From the NCBI RefSeq assembly GCF_900105075.1, contig NZ_FNSK01000005.1, forward strand, positions 1 to 64,000: a stretch of DNA of 64,000 nucleotides, written 5' to 3'. Made by a program: the position numbers and the translations under genes. This document shows positions 17,083 to 25,447 of the stretch, in pieces. Position 1 is the stretch's first letter. Each line of letters opens with the position of its first letter. The notes beneath the pieces were generated by a model that was not told the DNA's origin, did no database searches, and saw only the letters and a list, made by a program, of their open reading frames with translations. The stretch comes from Rhodobacter sp. 24-YEA-8 (GTDB taxonomy: Bacteria > Pseudomonadota > Alphaproteobacteria > Rhodobacterales > Rhodobacteraceae).

Positions 17083-17739
17083 ATGCTGTTCGAGAAAGTA
17101 AGTCTTACGGACCGGGCGATTTCGCACCTGCGCAACATGATTGTTGCGGGCGAGCTGGCGGCCGGGCAGCGCCTGACCGAACAGGAAATCGCGAATTCTC
17201 TCCAGGTGGCGCGCGGCACGGTCCGGGCGGCTTTCGCGGCTCTGGAAACCGAAAACCTGCTGGTCCGACGCCCCTATGCCGGCTGGTCGGTGAAAGAGGT
17301 CAATCCGGAAGTTCTGCGCGAAAGCTATCAGCTTCGCGGCGCATTGGAGGAACTGGCGGTCCGCTTGCTTGCCAGTTCCATAGATCAGGACAAATCCGAC
17401 AGGCTGACCGAACTGGGCCAGCAGCTCAGAGCCGCAGAGATATCCGGGATCGCCGGGGATCGGGTCAAGGCCGATCTCGGCTTTCACAGTGGCATCGTCG
17501 CGCTTTGCGGGAACGGGCTTCTCAAACGGCAATATGAGGCGATCTCGGGCCATACCGAATGGCTCTATCGCTGGTCAGAGCTGAACTGGCCATCCCGGAT
17601 CAATCTGATCGAATGGCATCAGCCGATGATCGACGCGATCCTCGCAGGCGATGCCGGGGCCGCTGTCAAAGCGGCGCAGGAGCATACCGAACGCAGCCTG
17701 AGCGACGATGAACGCGATCTGAACAATCAAAACAAATGA
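17083..17739 (+). CDS. GntR family regulator with FCD ligand-binding domain
   Basis: Regulator of 218 aa. The N-terminal GntR winged helix reads GELAAGQRLTEQEIANSLQVARGTVRAAF. The helical FCD domain follows from about residue 80, with the metal-ligand His/Asp set visible as KADLGFHSGIV, ISGHTEWL and EHTERS. FCD proteins usually sense small carboxylates or amino acids. It starts directly after a perfect palindromic operator and precedes a binding-protein gene by 16 nt, so it is probably the first gene and local regulator of the 17083-21500 operon. Confidence 0.88.
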   Translation: MLFEKVSLTDRAISHLRNMIVAGELAAGQRLTEQEIANSLQVARGTVRAAFAALETENLLVRRPYAGWSVKEVNPEVLRESYQLRGALEELAVRLLASSIDQDKSDRLTELGQQLRAAEISGIAGDRVKADLGFHSGIVALCGNGLLKRQYEAISGHTEWLYRWSELNWPSRINLIEWHQPMIDAILAGDAGAAVKAAQEHTERSLSDDERDLNNQNK

Positions 17740-17755
17740 CAACAGGGACAATCAG

Positions 17756-19315
17756 ATGACATCTTTCCCTCTCACCGGCCCGCGCTCTGGCCTGAACCGT
17801 CGCGGCTTTCTGGCGGCGGGTTCTGCACTTGGTCTATTGCTGCCGCTTGGCATGGCCCGCGCCGAAAGCGGGGCGCCGGTCAAAGGCGGCGTGTTCAATC
17901 TGGGGATGGCCGGGGGCAGCACCGACAACTCACTCGACCCACGCGCTTTTACCCAGCAGGTCCAGCGGGTGATCGGGGTTGCGGTCTGCAACCAGCTGGT
18001 CGAGGTGCTGCCCGATGGCACGCTGGCGCCCGAACTGGCCGAAAGCTGGGACAGCACCGATGCCATCACCTGGGTTCTGAAGATCCGCAGCGGCGTCACC
18101 TTCCACAACGGCAAAACACTTGATGCCACTGATGTGGTCTATTCGGTCAATCTGCATCGCGGCGAAGACACGACCTCGGGCGCGAAATCGTTGTTCAACA
18201 CGATCAGCGACATTCAGGTGACCGCGCCGGATGAGGTGACGGTGGTGCTTGACAGCGCCAATGCTGAATTCATGCGCGTCTTCGCCGATTATCACGCGAT
18301 GATTGTGCCCGATGGCTTTACCGACTGGCCGAACCTGACCGGCAGCGGCGGCTACCGGCTTGTCAGTTTTGACCCTGGCGTGCGGGCGGTGCTGGAACGC
18401 AACCCGGATTATTGGAAATCTGATCGCGCGCATGTCGATCAGGTGGTGATCCATGTGATCAATGACGGCACCTCGCGGCTGGCGGCGTTGCAGAGCGGCA
18501 TGATCGACGTGATAAATCAGGTCGACCGTAAGGTCGTGCCTTTCATCCGCGACAATCCGAAACTGGAACTGGTGCGCTCTCCCGGGGCAGTCCACTGGAC
18601 CTTTATCTGCGCCGCCGACAAGGAACCGACCAGCAACAATCATATCCGCCAGGCGCTGATGTATGGCTGCGACCGCCAGGCGATGCTGGATCTGGTGATG
18701 GGCGGGCTGGGCTCGCTGGGGAATGATCACCCGATCTCGCCCGACAGCCCCTATTACAATGCAGACCTGCCGCAGCGCCTGTTCGACCCGGAACGCGCGC
18801 AATTCCATCTCAAAGCCGCCGGGATGGAGGATTTCAGCATCGACCTCTATACATCTGAGGCGGCGCTGCCCGAGGCGATTGACCTCTCGATGGTCTATGC
18901 CGCCAAGGCGGGGCCAGCGGGGCTGAAGATAAATGTGCAACGCCGCCCGGCGGATGGCTATTGGAACGACGCCTGGATGAAGCAGCCTTTCGCGGTTTCA
19001 AGCTGGCTGAACCGCCCGATCGACCAGACCTTCTCGCTGATCTATGGCACCGGATCGTCCTGGAATGAAAGCTACTGGTCGAATGAGCGCTTTGACGCCC
19101 TGCTGGCCGAGGGCAAGGCCGCGCTTGATTTCGACCGCCGCAAAGAGATCTATGGCGAGATGCAGGCGATCCTGCACAATGAGGGGCCAAGCGCGATCCC
19201 GGTCTTTGCCGATTTCCTCGATGCAAAATCGGTGCGGGTCAAAGGGTTTGAGCCAAGCAATGTTGCAGACCTCTCGGGCGACCGCATCATCGAGCGGATC
19301 TGGCTGGAGGGCTGA
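17756..19315 (+). CDS. Peptide/opine-type ABC solute-binding protein (family 5), Tat-exported
   Basis: Family 5 binding protein of 519 aa, periplasmic. A twin-arginine signal (LNRRGFLAAGSALGLLLPLG) is followed by GGVFNLGMAGGSTDNSLDPRAF, LPDGTLAPELAESWD and the family signature region WVLKIRSGVTFHNGKTLDATDVVYSV. A late GPSAIPVFADFLDA is also typical. No dppBCDF-type permease or ATPase genes lie nearby, so it is an orphan binding protein that must use a transporter encoded elsewhere. It follows the GntR gene and precedes a deacylase, which fits an N-acyl amino acid or short peptide ligand. Confidence 0.88.
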   Translation: MTSFPLTGPRSGLNRRGFLAAGSALGLLLPLGMARAESGAPVKGGVFNLGMAGGSTDNSLDPRAFTQQVQRVIGVAVCNQLVEVLPDGTLAPELAESWDSTDAITWVLKIRSGVTFHNGKTLDATDVVYSVNLHRGEDTTSGAKSLFNTISDIQVTAPDEVTVVLDSANAEFMRVFADYHAMIVPDGFTDWPNLTGSGGYRLVSFDPGVRAVLERNPDYWKSDRAHVDQVVIHVINDGTSRLAALQSGMIDVINQVDRKVVPFIRDNPKLELVRSPGAVHWTFICAADKEPTSNNHIRQALMYGCDRQAMLDLVMGGLGSLGNDHPISPDSPYYNADLPQRLFDPERAQFHLKAAGMEDFSIDLYTSEAALPEAIDLSMVYAAKAGPAGLKINVQRRPADGYWNDAWMKQPFAVSSWLNRPIDQTFSLIYGTGSSWNESYWSNERFDALLAEGKAALDFDRRKEIYGEMQAILHNEGPSAIPVFADFLDAKSVRVKGFEPSNVADLSGDRIIERIWLEG

Positions 19316-19407
19316 CCGCCGCGCCAGGGCTCCGGGCGCATCGCGTGCCGCCCGGACCGTTCCGGTGACCGGAAACCCGGTCACCGTCCTCATAACCGGA
19401 GAACTGC

Positions 19408-20442
19408 ATGTCCCTCACCTCCGTCTGGTGTGAGCCGGACCTGACCGCCCAGGGGCGCCAGGTCGGCTGGATCCGTGTCGAGCATTCTGTCCATCGTTCC
19501 GCCTATGGCACAATCGCTATTCCTTTCGCGGTTTTCGCCAATGGCGAGGGGCCGACGATCCTTCTGATGGCGGGCTCGCATGGGGATGAATATGAGGGGC
19601 AGCTTGCTCTGACGCGGCTGGTCCGCAGCCTCGATGTCAGCCGCATCAGGGGCCGGATCCTCGTGCTGCCGGCGGCAAATCTGCCAGCTGTTGTCGCGGG
19701 CCAGCGCACCTCTCCGCTTGATGGTGGCAATCTCAACCGCAGCTTTGGGGATCACTATACCGACACCCCAACCGGGCAGATCGCGGCTTTCATCGCTGAA
19801 GAGCTGCTGCCGCTGTGCGATGTGATGCTGGATCTGCATTCGGGGGGCAGTTCGCTGCGCCATCTTTCCTGTTCCTATGCCGATCTGAGCTGTGATCCCG
19901 TGATGGCGGCCAGAACCTTCGCCGCGCTTGAGGCGATGAACGCGCCCCTGTCCTGGGCGCAGGCGGGGATCCCTGCCGCGCCCGTCGCCGGACGGGCGGC
20001 TTTGCGCAAGGGGGTCATGCATCTCTCGGGCGAATTTGGCGGCGGCGGGGCGCTGAATGCCGCCGATCTGAATGTGGCCGAGCGCTGTATCTACCGCCTC
20101 CTCGATCATCTCGGCATCCTCGAAATGGCTGCGGAATGGCGGGCGGAAATCGCAACCCGCTTCGTCTTCAACACGCAAGCCCATTTCACCTATGCCCCGG
20201 GCGAAGGCGTATTCGAGCCCCTGGCAGCGCCGGGCGATGTGGTGGAAAAGGGCCAGGCTGCCGGCTGGATCCACCGGCCGGAACGCCCGGAAGACGCCCC
20301 GGTCGCCTTGCATTTCGCCAGCGACGGGATCGTTGCGGTGACGCGCGCGATGGGGCGCTGCCTGCCTGGCGACTGCCTGTTCCATTTGCTGGAGGAGACA
20401 CCGCGCGCGGCTGTCCTTGCGGGAATCAAGGCACTGAAATGA
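19408..20442 (+). CDS. Succinylglutamate desuccinylase/aspartoacylase family deacylase (DoeB-like)
   Basis: Zinc deacylase of 344 aa. Metal and substrate motifs are MAGSHGDEYEGQLALTRLV (His-x2-Glu), LPAANLPAVVAGQRTSPLDGGNLNR and MLDLHSGGSSL (third His). This pattern is that of N-acetyl-diaminobutyrate deacetylase DoeB of ectoine degradation, but no other ectoine genes (doeA, doeC, doeD) are here, so I do not assign the symbol. It probably removes an acyl group from an imported amino-acid derivative. Its stop overlaps the start of the aldolase gene. Confidence 0.82.
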   Translation: MSLTSVWCEPDLTAQGRQVGWIRVEHSVHRSAYGTIAIPFAVFANGEGPTILLMAGSHGDEYEGQLALTRLVRSLDVSRIRGRILVLPAANLPAVVAGQRTSPLDGGNLNRSFGDHYTDTPTGQIAAFIAEELLPLCDVMLDLHSGGSSLRHLSCSYADLSCDPVMAARTFAALEAMNAPLSWAQAGIPAAPVAGRAALRKGVMHLSGEFGGGGALNAADLNVAERCIYRLLDHLGILEMAAEWRAEIATRFVFNTQAHFTYAPGEGVFEPLAAPGDVVEKGQAAGWIHRPERPEDAPVALHFASDGIVAVTRAMGRCLPGDCLFHLLEETPRAAVLAGIKALK

Positions 20443-21500
20443 TTGACTTCCGGTCTGATAACAGTTGCCCGCCATCGCCGGAACTGCTCGATGCCCTCGC
20501 GCCGGTCCTGCGCCATGGTCATTCGCCCTATGCCACGGATGAGATCACCCAAAGGGTCGAACGCCGCTTTTGCGAGATCTTTGATCGCGATCTGCGCTTT
20601 TTTCCGCTGTTTTCCGGCACGGCGGCGAATGCGCTGGCCCTGACACAGCTCGCGCCACGTTTTGCCGAAGTGATCTGTCATCGCGACTCTCATATCAATC
20701 TCGACGAATGCGGCGCGGTTGAATTCCAGTCGGGGACCCGGCTGCTGCCTGTCGGGGGTACGGGTGGAAGGATCACACCCGACACGCTGCCGCCCCTTCA
20801 TGACAGCCGGGATCCACACCGGATGCGCCCGGCCGTGCTGTCGCTCAGCCAGTGCACGGAACTGGGCACCGCCTACCGCACCGCCGACATCCGGGTGCTG
20901 ACCGATCCGGCACGGGCGGCCGGGCTGGGCGTCCATATGGATGGCACCCGTTTCGCCAATGCCCTGGCGACAACCGGCAGCACGCCGGCGGATCTGAGCT
21001 GGCGCGCGGGTGTCGACATCCTCTGTCTTGGCGCGACAAAAAGCGGCGCGACAGGAGCCGAAGCGGTTCTGATCTTCAACCCAGACCAGGCGACCGGGTT
21101 TGACCGGCTGATGAAACGCGCCGGCCATCTGGCATCGCGGCTCTGGTTCCTTTCGGCCCAGATCGACGCCTGGCTGGAAAATGACCTCTGGCTGCGGCTG
21201 GCCGCGCATAGCAATGCCATGGCGAGCCAGCTTGCCGGTCTTATGAGGGCCGCAGGTCACACCCCGCTTTATCCGGTCGAGGCGAATATGCTGTTTTTTG
21301 CCGCCAGCGCCGGGCAGAGCGAGGCCCTGAGCCAGGCCGGTTTTGCGCATTATCTGATTGCCCGGTCAGACGGACAGACCGCGATCCGGCTGGTCACTTC
21401 ACATGCCACAACCGGCGCGGATATCGAGCGGCTGGCGGCGGTGCTGCCCGGCATCCTCGGGCATGACGACAAAGCCTTACAGACCGCCGCCGCCATCTGA
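20439..21500 (+). CDS. Threonine aldolase-type PLP enzyme (beta-eliminating lyase family)
   Basis: PLP enzyme of 353 aa that cleaves beta-hydroxy amino acids to glycine (or another amino acid) and an aldehyde. It starts MIDFRSDNSCPPSPELL, contains LFSGTAANALALTQ (phosphate-binding loop) and the PLP-lysine segment ILCLGATKSGATGAEAVL. The frame is open far upstream, but the ATG at 20439 overlaps the deacylase stop (ATGA) and starts with the family's DFRSD motif. Deacylase plus aldolase suggests breakdown of an N-acyl beta-hydroxy amino acid; this is inference. The 3' end overlaps the convergent AraC gene by 24 bp. Confidence 0.87.
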   Translation: MIDFRSDNSCPPSPELLDALAPVLRHGHSPYATDEITQRVERRFCEIFDRDLRFFPLFSGTAANALALTQLAPRFAEVICHRDSHINLDECGAVEFQSGTRLLPVGGTGGRITPDTLPPLHDSRDPHRMRPAVLSLSQCTELGTAYRTADIRVLTDPARAAGLGVHMDGTRFANALATTGSTPADLSWRAGVDILCLGATKSGATGAEAVLIFNPDQATGFDRLMKRAGHLASRLWFLSAQIDAWLENDLWLRLAAHSNAMASQLAGLMRAAGHTPLYPVEANMLFFAASAGQSEALSQAGFAHYLIARSDGQTAIRLVTSHATTGADIERLAAVLPGILGHDDKALQTAAAI

Positions 21501-22370
21501 CTGACGCCAGGCGGTCGGTGACAGGCCGACCACCCGGCGGAATTCGCGGCTGAAATGGTAGATGTCGCTGAAGCCGCAGGCATCGGCCACCGCCGAGACC
21601 GTAACCCCCTGGCGCAAAAGCAGATCCTGCGCACGCTGGATCCGCTGCCGCCGCAGCCAGTCGCGCGGTGTCGTCTGAAGATGCGCGCTGAACAGCCGGC
21701 GCAGCTGTGCCGCGCTCATCCGGGCGGTTGCGACCATGTCTTCCGCCGTCCAGCGCAGCTCGGGGCGGGCACCCATCGCGGCGATCAGGCGCATCAGCGC
21801 GGGCGGCAGGCGGTCGCTTTCAAGTGCCAGCCGTTCGGCGTTCAGCAGCGACCAGAGTTCGGCGATCTGCCGGTTGATCAGCAGGTCCTGGTTCTTGCTC
21901 CGCTCGCGCATCAGATCAAAGAGACGGGAAAACCAGTCGGCAACCGCCGCTCCGCGCGCAATCGGGATCCGCCCTCCGGGGCCGAACAGCAGGCGCACCA
22001 TCTCTGTCGCCTCGGCCCCGGTGATGCGCAGCCAGTACAGCACCCAGGGGTCCTGTCGGTCAGCGAAATGGCCATGCGGCTGATCACCCGCAATCACCGC
22101 ACAGGTCGAGGGACCGATCCGGCGCAGCTCCTCGCCGATGCGGATCGTCCCCTGCCCTTCCCGGCAGTAAAGCAGATCGAAACCCGGCGAAGACATCCGG
22201 CTGATCGCATAATCCGGGCCGCAGATCACATGGCCCGCCCGGGCCACTCGGGCAAGCGCGCCGTCCCAGCGGGGATCCGGCAGCGTATGCAGGTTTTCGA
22301 CAAAAACCGTTCGTTTTTCGTGGGGCGGAATCATGCGCGTTTTATACAAATAATTGATCTGAGAGTCCAT
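21477..22370 (-). CDS. AraC family transcriptional regulator
   Basis: Regulator of 297 aa. An N-terminal cupin-type sensing domain (GFDLLYCREGQGTIRIGEEL, DQPHGHF) is followed by two helix-turn-helix motifs at the C-terminus: MSAAQLRRLFSAHLQTTPRDWL and ACGFSDIYHFSREFRRVVGLSP. It is divergent from the PhyH/ribose-type operon, with only ~110 bp between the starts, so it most likely controls that operon in response to its sugar-like ligand. The start may instead be the ATG at 22334. Confidence 0.9.
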   Translation of the reverse strand: MDSQINYLYKTRMIPPHEKRTVFVENLHTLPDPRWDGALARVARAGHVICGPDYAISRMSSPGFDLLYCREGQGTIRIGEELRRIGPSTCAVIAGDQPHGHFADRQDPWVLYWLRITGAEATEMVRLLFGPGGRIPIARGAAVADWFSRLFDLMRERSKNQDLLINRQIAELWSLLNAERLALESDRLPPALMRLIAAMGARPELRWTAEDMVATARMSAAQLRRLFSAHLQTTPRDWLRRQRIQRAQDLLLRQGVTVSAVADACGFSDIYHFSREFRRVVGLSPTAWRQSDGGGGL

Positions 22371-22480
22371 TTTAGAATGACGCGCGACAGGTCATAACCG
22401 CCACAGGAGGGGCCGCTGCAGCCATGGCGCGCGGTTCGGAGGATCGGATTTCATTTCGAAGACAGAGGGAGGGCCGGGTC

Positions 22481-23242
22481 ATGCTCATGCCGACCAGGGA
22501 CCAGCAGAACCGCTATGCGGAAGATGGCTTCTATATCGTCAAAGGGCTGCTTTCAGCCGAAGAAGTCACCAATTTCCGCGACCACGCCCGCAAGCAGCTT
22601 GAAGAAGAAGCCCGCGAAGGCAGTGTCATGGCCAAGGGTGACCGCGATGGCAAAAGCACGCTTCTGAAAATGTGGAACACCGCCGGCGATGACAAATACG
22701 GGCTTCTGGCCCGTGACCAGCGCATGGTGTTGCAGGCCGAGGCACTTCTGGGCGAAGAGGCCTACCTTTACAGCCATAAGATGACCATGAAACAGCCGCG
22801 CGAGGGCGGTGCCTGGGAATGGCACCAGGACTTTGGCTACTGGTACAATAATGGCTGCCTGCGCCCCGATATGCTGTCGATCTATATCTCGCTCGACAAA
22901 GCAACCAAAGAAAACGGCTGCCTCCAGGTGCTGAGCGGCACGCATAAGCTCGGTCGTCTCGACCACGTCCGCGAAGACGGCCAGACCAATGTGGCGCGCA
23001 CCCATCTCGAGGCCGCCATCGAGCGTTACGAGCATCTTTATGTCGAGATGGAAGCCGGTGACGCGCTGGTGTTCCACGGCAATCTGCTGCACCGCTCGGA
23101 TGCAAATAACAGCGACACCTATCGCTGGGGTTACATTTGCTCTTATAACGCCGTCTCGAATGCGCCCTTCGCCCGTCTGCGCGAATATGGCAATTACGAA
23201 GAGATGAAGCCGGTTCCTGCCGGCAGCTTCATGGCTGCCTGA
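22481..23242 (+). CDS. Phytanoyl-CoA dioxygenase (PhyH) family Fe(II)/2-oxoglutarate oxygenase
   Basis: Non-heme iron dioxygenase of 253 aa. It begins like PhyH proteins (RYAEDGFYIVKGLLSAEEV); the iron ligands appear as WEWHQDFGYW (His-x-Asp) and, distally, LVFHGNLLHRSDANNS with the 2-oxoglutarate-binding Arg following. I chose ATG 22481, which has a GAGGGAGGG ribosome site; an open frame starts at 22424. It heads an operon with a ribose-type importer, so it may hydroxylate or oxidatively demethylate the imported compound. PhyH enzymes act on very diverse substrates, so this is open. Confidence 0.88.
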   Translation: MLMPTRDQQNRYAEDGFYIVKGLLSAEEVTNFRDHARKQLEEEAREGSVMAKGDRDGKSTLLKMWNTAGDDKYGLLARDQRMVLQAEALLGEEAYLYSHKMTMKQPREGGAWEWHQDFGYWYNNGCLRPDMLSIYISLDKATKENGCLQVLSGTHKLGRLDHVREDGQTNVARTHLEAAIERYEHLYVEMEAGDALVFHGNLLHRSDANNSDTYRWGYICSYNAVSNAPFARLREYGNYEEMKPVPAGSFMAA

Positions 23243-23264
23243 CTTCGGTTCTCCTGAGCCATTG

Positions 23265-23284
23265 TGGCCCGCGACGGCGGGCCA
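23265..23284 (+). terminator. Strong hairpin between PhyH and permease genes
   Basis: TGGCCCGC-GACG-GCGGGCCA is an 8-bp perfect stem with a 4-nt loop, without a T run. It lies in the 92-nt gap after the PhyH gene. It may act as a partial terminator or protect the 3' end of the PhyH message. Confidence 0.45.
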
Positions 23285-23334
23285 TTCGCCATCCCAGAAA
23301 GGCCCTGATTGCGGCCATCCCGGAAAGGAAGCTG

Positions 23335-24348
23335 ATGACAGGGTCTCTGGCACAGCCTGCCGCAAAAGCGGCAAAAAAGCGGTTCCTGCGGTTCGGCGGG
23401 CGCGAAACCGGCGTCGCGCTGGCCCTTCTGGTCATGTGTATTGCGCTGACGCTGCTCAATGACCGCTTTCTCACAACCAACAATCTGCTGAATATCGGGC
23501 GTCAGGTCTCGCTTCTGGGGATCATGGCGGTCGGCATGACTTTCGTGCTCGCCTCGGGCGAAGTCGACCTCTCGGTGGGGTCGATTTATGCGTTTTGCGG
23601 CCTCGTGACCGGCATGGTGATCGTCGCCGGCTACGGGCTTTTCGCGGCCCTGGTGCTGGGCATCCTGGCCGGGATTGTGATCGGCATCATCAACGGGCTT
23701 TTGTCGACCTATGGGCGGCTGCCTTCGCTGATCGCGACGCTGGGCATGTTGTCGATGGTGCGCGGCGCGGCGCTGATCCTGACGGATGGTCGCCCGGTGA
23801 CCGTCAATGCCAAAAATGGCGCCGCGCCGGATGTGCTGGCGCAGTTCACCTTCCTTGGTCAGGGCTCGGCTGCCGGCATTCCGATGCAGCTTGTGTTCTT
23901 TGCCCTGATCGCGCTGGCGGGCTGGTTCCTGCTGGCGCGGACCTCATTTGGGTTCCGCGTGCTGGCGGTGGGCGGTTCAACAAAGGCGGCACGCGTCTCC
24001 GGGATCTCGGTCGAGCGTGTCAAGATCGCAGCCTTCGCGCTGATGGGTGGCCTTGCCGCCTTCGCCGGCATCCTGTCGATTGCCTTCCTGCCTTCGGGCC
24101 AGGCCGGGCGCACCGGACTGGGGCTGGAGCTGGATGTGATCGCGGCCACCATTGTCGGCGGCACATCGCTTGCGGGCGGCGAAGGCACCATCATCGGCAC
24201 CATCCTTGGTGTGCTGATCATCGGCGTGTTGCGCAACGGGCTGGTGCTGACCGGGGTTTCCCCATTTGCCCAGGAGTTCCTGATCGGCCTCGTCATCGTG
24301 GTCGCGGTCGCCATTGATAAATGGACCATCCGGGAACGCCGGATCTGA
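23335..24348 (+). CDS. Ribose-type ABC transporter permease (RbsC-like)
   Basis: Permease of 337 aa with about ten membrane helices. Family motifs: MTFVLASGEVDLSVGSIYAF, GLLSTYGRLPSLIATLGMLS, AVGGSTKAARVSGISVERVK and TSLAGGEGTIIGTILG. The first ~25 residues are polar and cytosolic. It belongs to the operon PhyH-permease-binding protein-ATPase-kinase-RbsD-PanB-like. Confidence 0.9.
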   Translation: MTGSLAQPAAKAAKKRFLRFGGRETGVALALLVMCIALTLLNDRFLTTNNLLNIGRQVSLLGIMAVGMTFVLASGEVDLSVGSIYAFCGLVTGMVIVAGYGLFAALVLGILAGIVIGIINGLLSTYGRLPSLIATLGMLSMVRGAALILTDGRPVTVNAKNGAAPDVLAQFTFLGQGSAAGIPMQLVFFALIALAGWFLLARTSFGFRVLAVGGSTKAARVSGISVERVKIAAFALMGGLAAFAGILSIAFLPSGQAGRTGLGLELDVIAATIVGGTSLAGGEGTIIGTILGVLIIGVLRNGLVLTGVSPFAQEFLIGLVIVVAVAIDKWTIRERRI

Positions 24349-24363
24349 AGACCCCGAACGGGG

Positions 24364-24387
24364 CGATCATGCGGGAGGGCATGATCG
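24364..24387 (+). promoter_or_regulatory. Hairpin in the leader of the binding-protein gene
   Basis: CGATCATGC and GCATGATCG form a perfect 9-bp stem whose loop is GGGAGG, resembling a ribosome-binding site. It lies 27 nt upstream of the binding-protein ATG, in the 65-nt gap after the permease gene. It may stabilise the downstream message or tune translation; inference only. Confidence 0.45.
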
Positions 24388-24413
24388 AAAACAACAAAGA
24401 GGGAGGACCTAGG

Positions 24414-25379
24414 ATGAAAAAACTGCTTGGAACCGCGCTGGTCGCGGGGCTTTCCTGGCCGATGCTGGCCGGGGCTGACCCAATCAATGTCAAGGATTTC
24501 GCACTGGCGCCGCGGATCGCTGAAAAGGTGGCTGCGGGCGAAGAACTGAACATCTTTGTCTCGTATCACGATGTCTCGAATGAATTCGCGCCGCAGATCC
24601 GCGCGGGCGTCGAGCGCGGCGATGCGCTGGACAAGGTCAAAGCGAAATTCATCGGCCCGGTCGGCGCCAATGCCGATGGCCAGATCAATGAGATCGAGGC
24701 GCTGCTCGACACGATGGACGGGCTGGCGATTTCCTCGGTCTCGACCGATGCGCTGGCACCGATCATCGACCGCGTGGTCGAGGCCGGGATCCCGGTCATC
24801 ACCTACAACACCGACAATCCCGACAGCAAACGCATCGCATTCGCCGGCCAGGATCTGATCCAGTCGGGCCGCGAAGCCGGCAAGCTGATGTGCGAAGTTC
24901 ATCCCGAAGGCAAGCTGCTGATCCTGACGCTGGACGCAGCAGCGCAATGGTCGCTCGACCGCGAAAGCGGCGCGCGCGAGGCGATGGCGGCCGATTGCCC
25001 CGCAGCCGAGGTGGTGCAGACCGTCAATACCGGCACTGACCCGCAGGAAATGTATGCCGCGATTGAAAACGCCATGCTCGGCAACCCGGAAATCTCGGGG
25101 CTTCTGAGCCTTGAATGCTGCACCACTCCGGCAGCCGGTTCCTGGGTGGATCGCAATGGTCGCGCGGGCGAGGTCAAGATCGTCGGTTTCGACCTGCTTG
25201 ATCAGACGGTCGAGTTTGTCGAGAACGGGGTAATCCAGGCGACCATCGACCAGGCTCCGGAAGCCCAGGGCTTTGCCGCCGTTGATCTGCTGGCGAAGTT
25301 TCTCAACGGCGAGACCATTGACGATCTCGACACCGGCGTCGGCATCTTCACCTCTGCAAATATCGCAGACCTGAACTGA
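24414..25379 (+). CDS. Periplasmic sugar-binding protein (RbsB-like)
   Basis: Type 1 periplasmic binding protein of 321 aa. A short Sec signal peptide (LLGTALVAGLSWPMLAGADP) precedes the mature domain. Typical segments are LDTMDGLAISSVSTDALAPII, GIPVITYNTDNPD and the hinge region KIVGFDLLDQTVEFVENGVIQATIDQ. The ATG at 24414 is chosen because of GGGAGG about 9 nt upstream. It is flanked by a leader hairpin (24364-24387) and a strong terminator-like hairpin (25386-25413), an arrangement known to raise binding-protein levels relative to the pore and ATPase. Confidence 0.9.
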   Translation: MKKLLGTALVAGLSWPMLAGADPINVKDFALAPRIAEKVAAGEELNIFVSYHDVSNEFAPQIRAGVERGDALDKVKAKFIGPVGANADGQINEIEALLDTMDGLAISSVSTDALAPIIDRVVEAGIPVITYNTDNPDSKRIAFAGQDLIQSGREAGKLMCEVHPEGKLLILTLDAAAQWSLDRESGAREAMAADCPAAEVVQTVNTGTDPQEMYAAIENAMLGNPEISGLLSLECCTTPAAGSWVDRNGRAGEVKIVGFDLLDQTVEFVENGVIQATIDQAPEAQGFAAVDLLAKFLNGETIDDLDTGVGIFTSANIADLN

Positions 25380-25385
25380 TCAAAG

Positions 25386-25413
25386 CGTCCCGGGCCCGTC
25401 AGGGCCCGGGACG
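25386..25413 (+). terminator. Intra-operon terminator/attenuator hairpin
   Basis: CGTCCCGGGCCC and GGGCCCGGGACG form a perfect 12-bp stem with loop GTCA, followed by TTTC. It lies between the binding-protein stop and the ATPase start, so it probably stops part of the transcripts and favours binding-protein synthesis. Confidence 0.75.
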
Positions 25414-25447
25414 TTTCCCGGACAGTTTCTGAACAGATCGGCACGGA

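Noticed and set aside
19408..20442. doeB and an ectoine degradation operon
   Set aside because: No doeA, doeC, doeD or ectoine transporter genes nearby; family resemblance alone does not justify the symbol.
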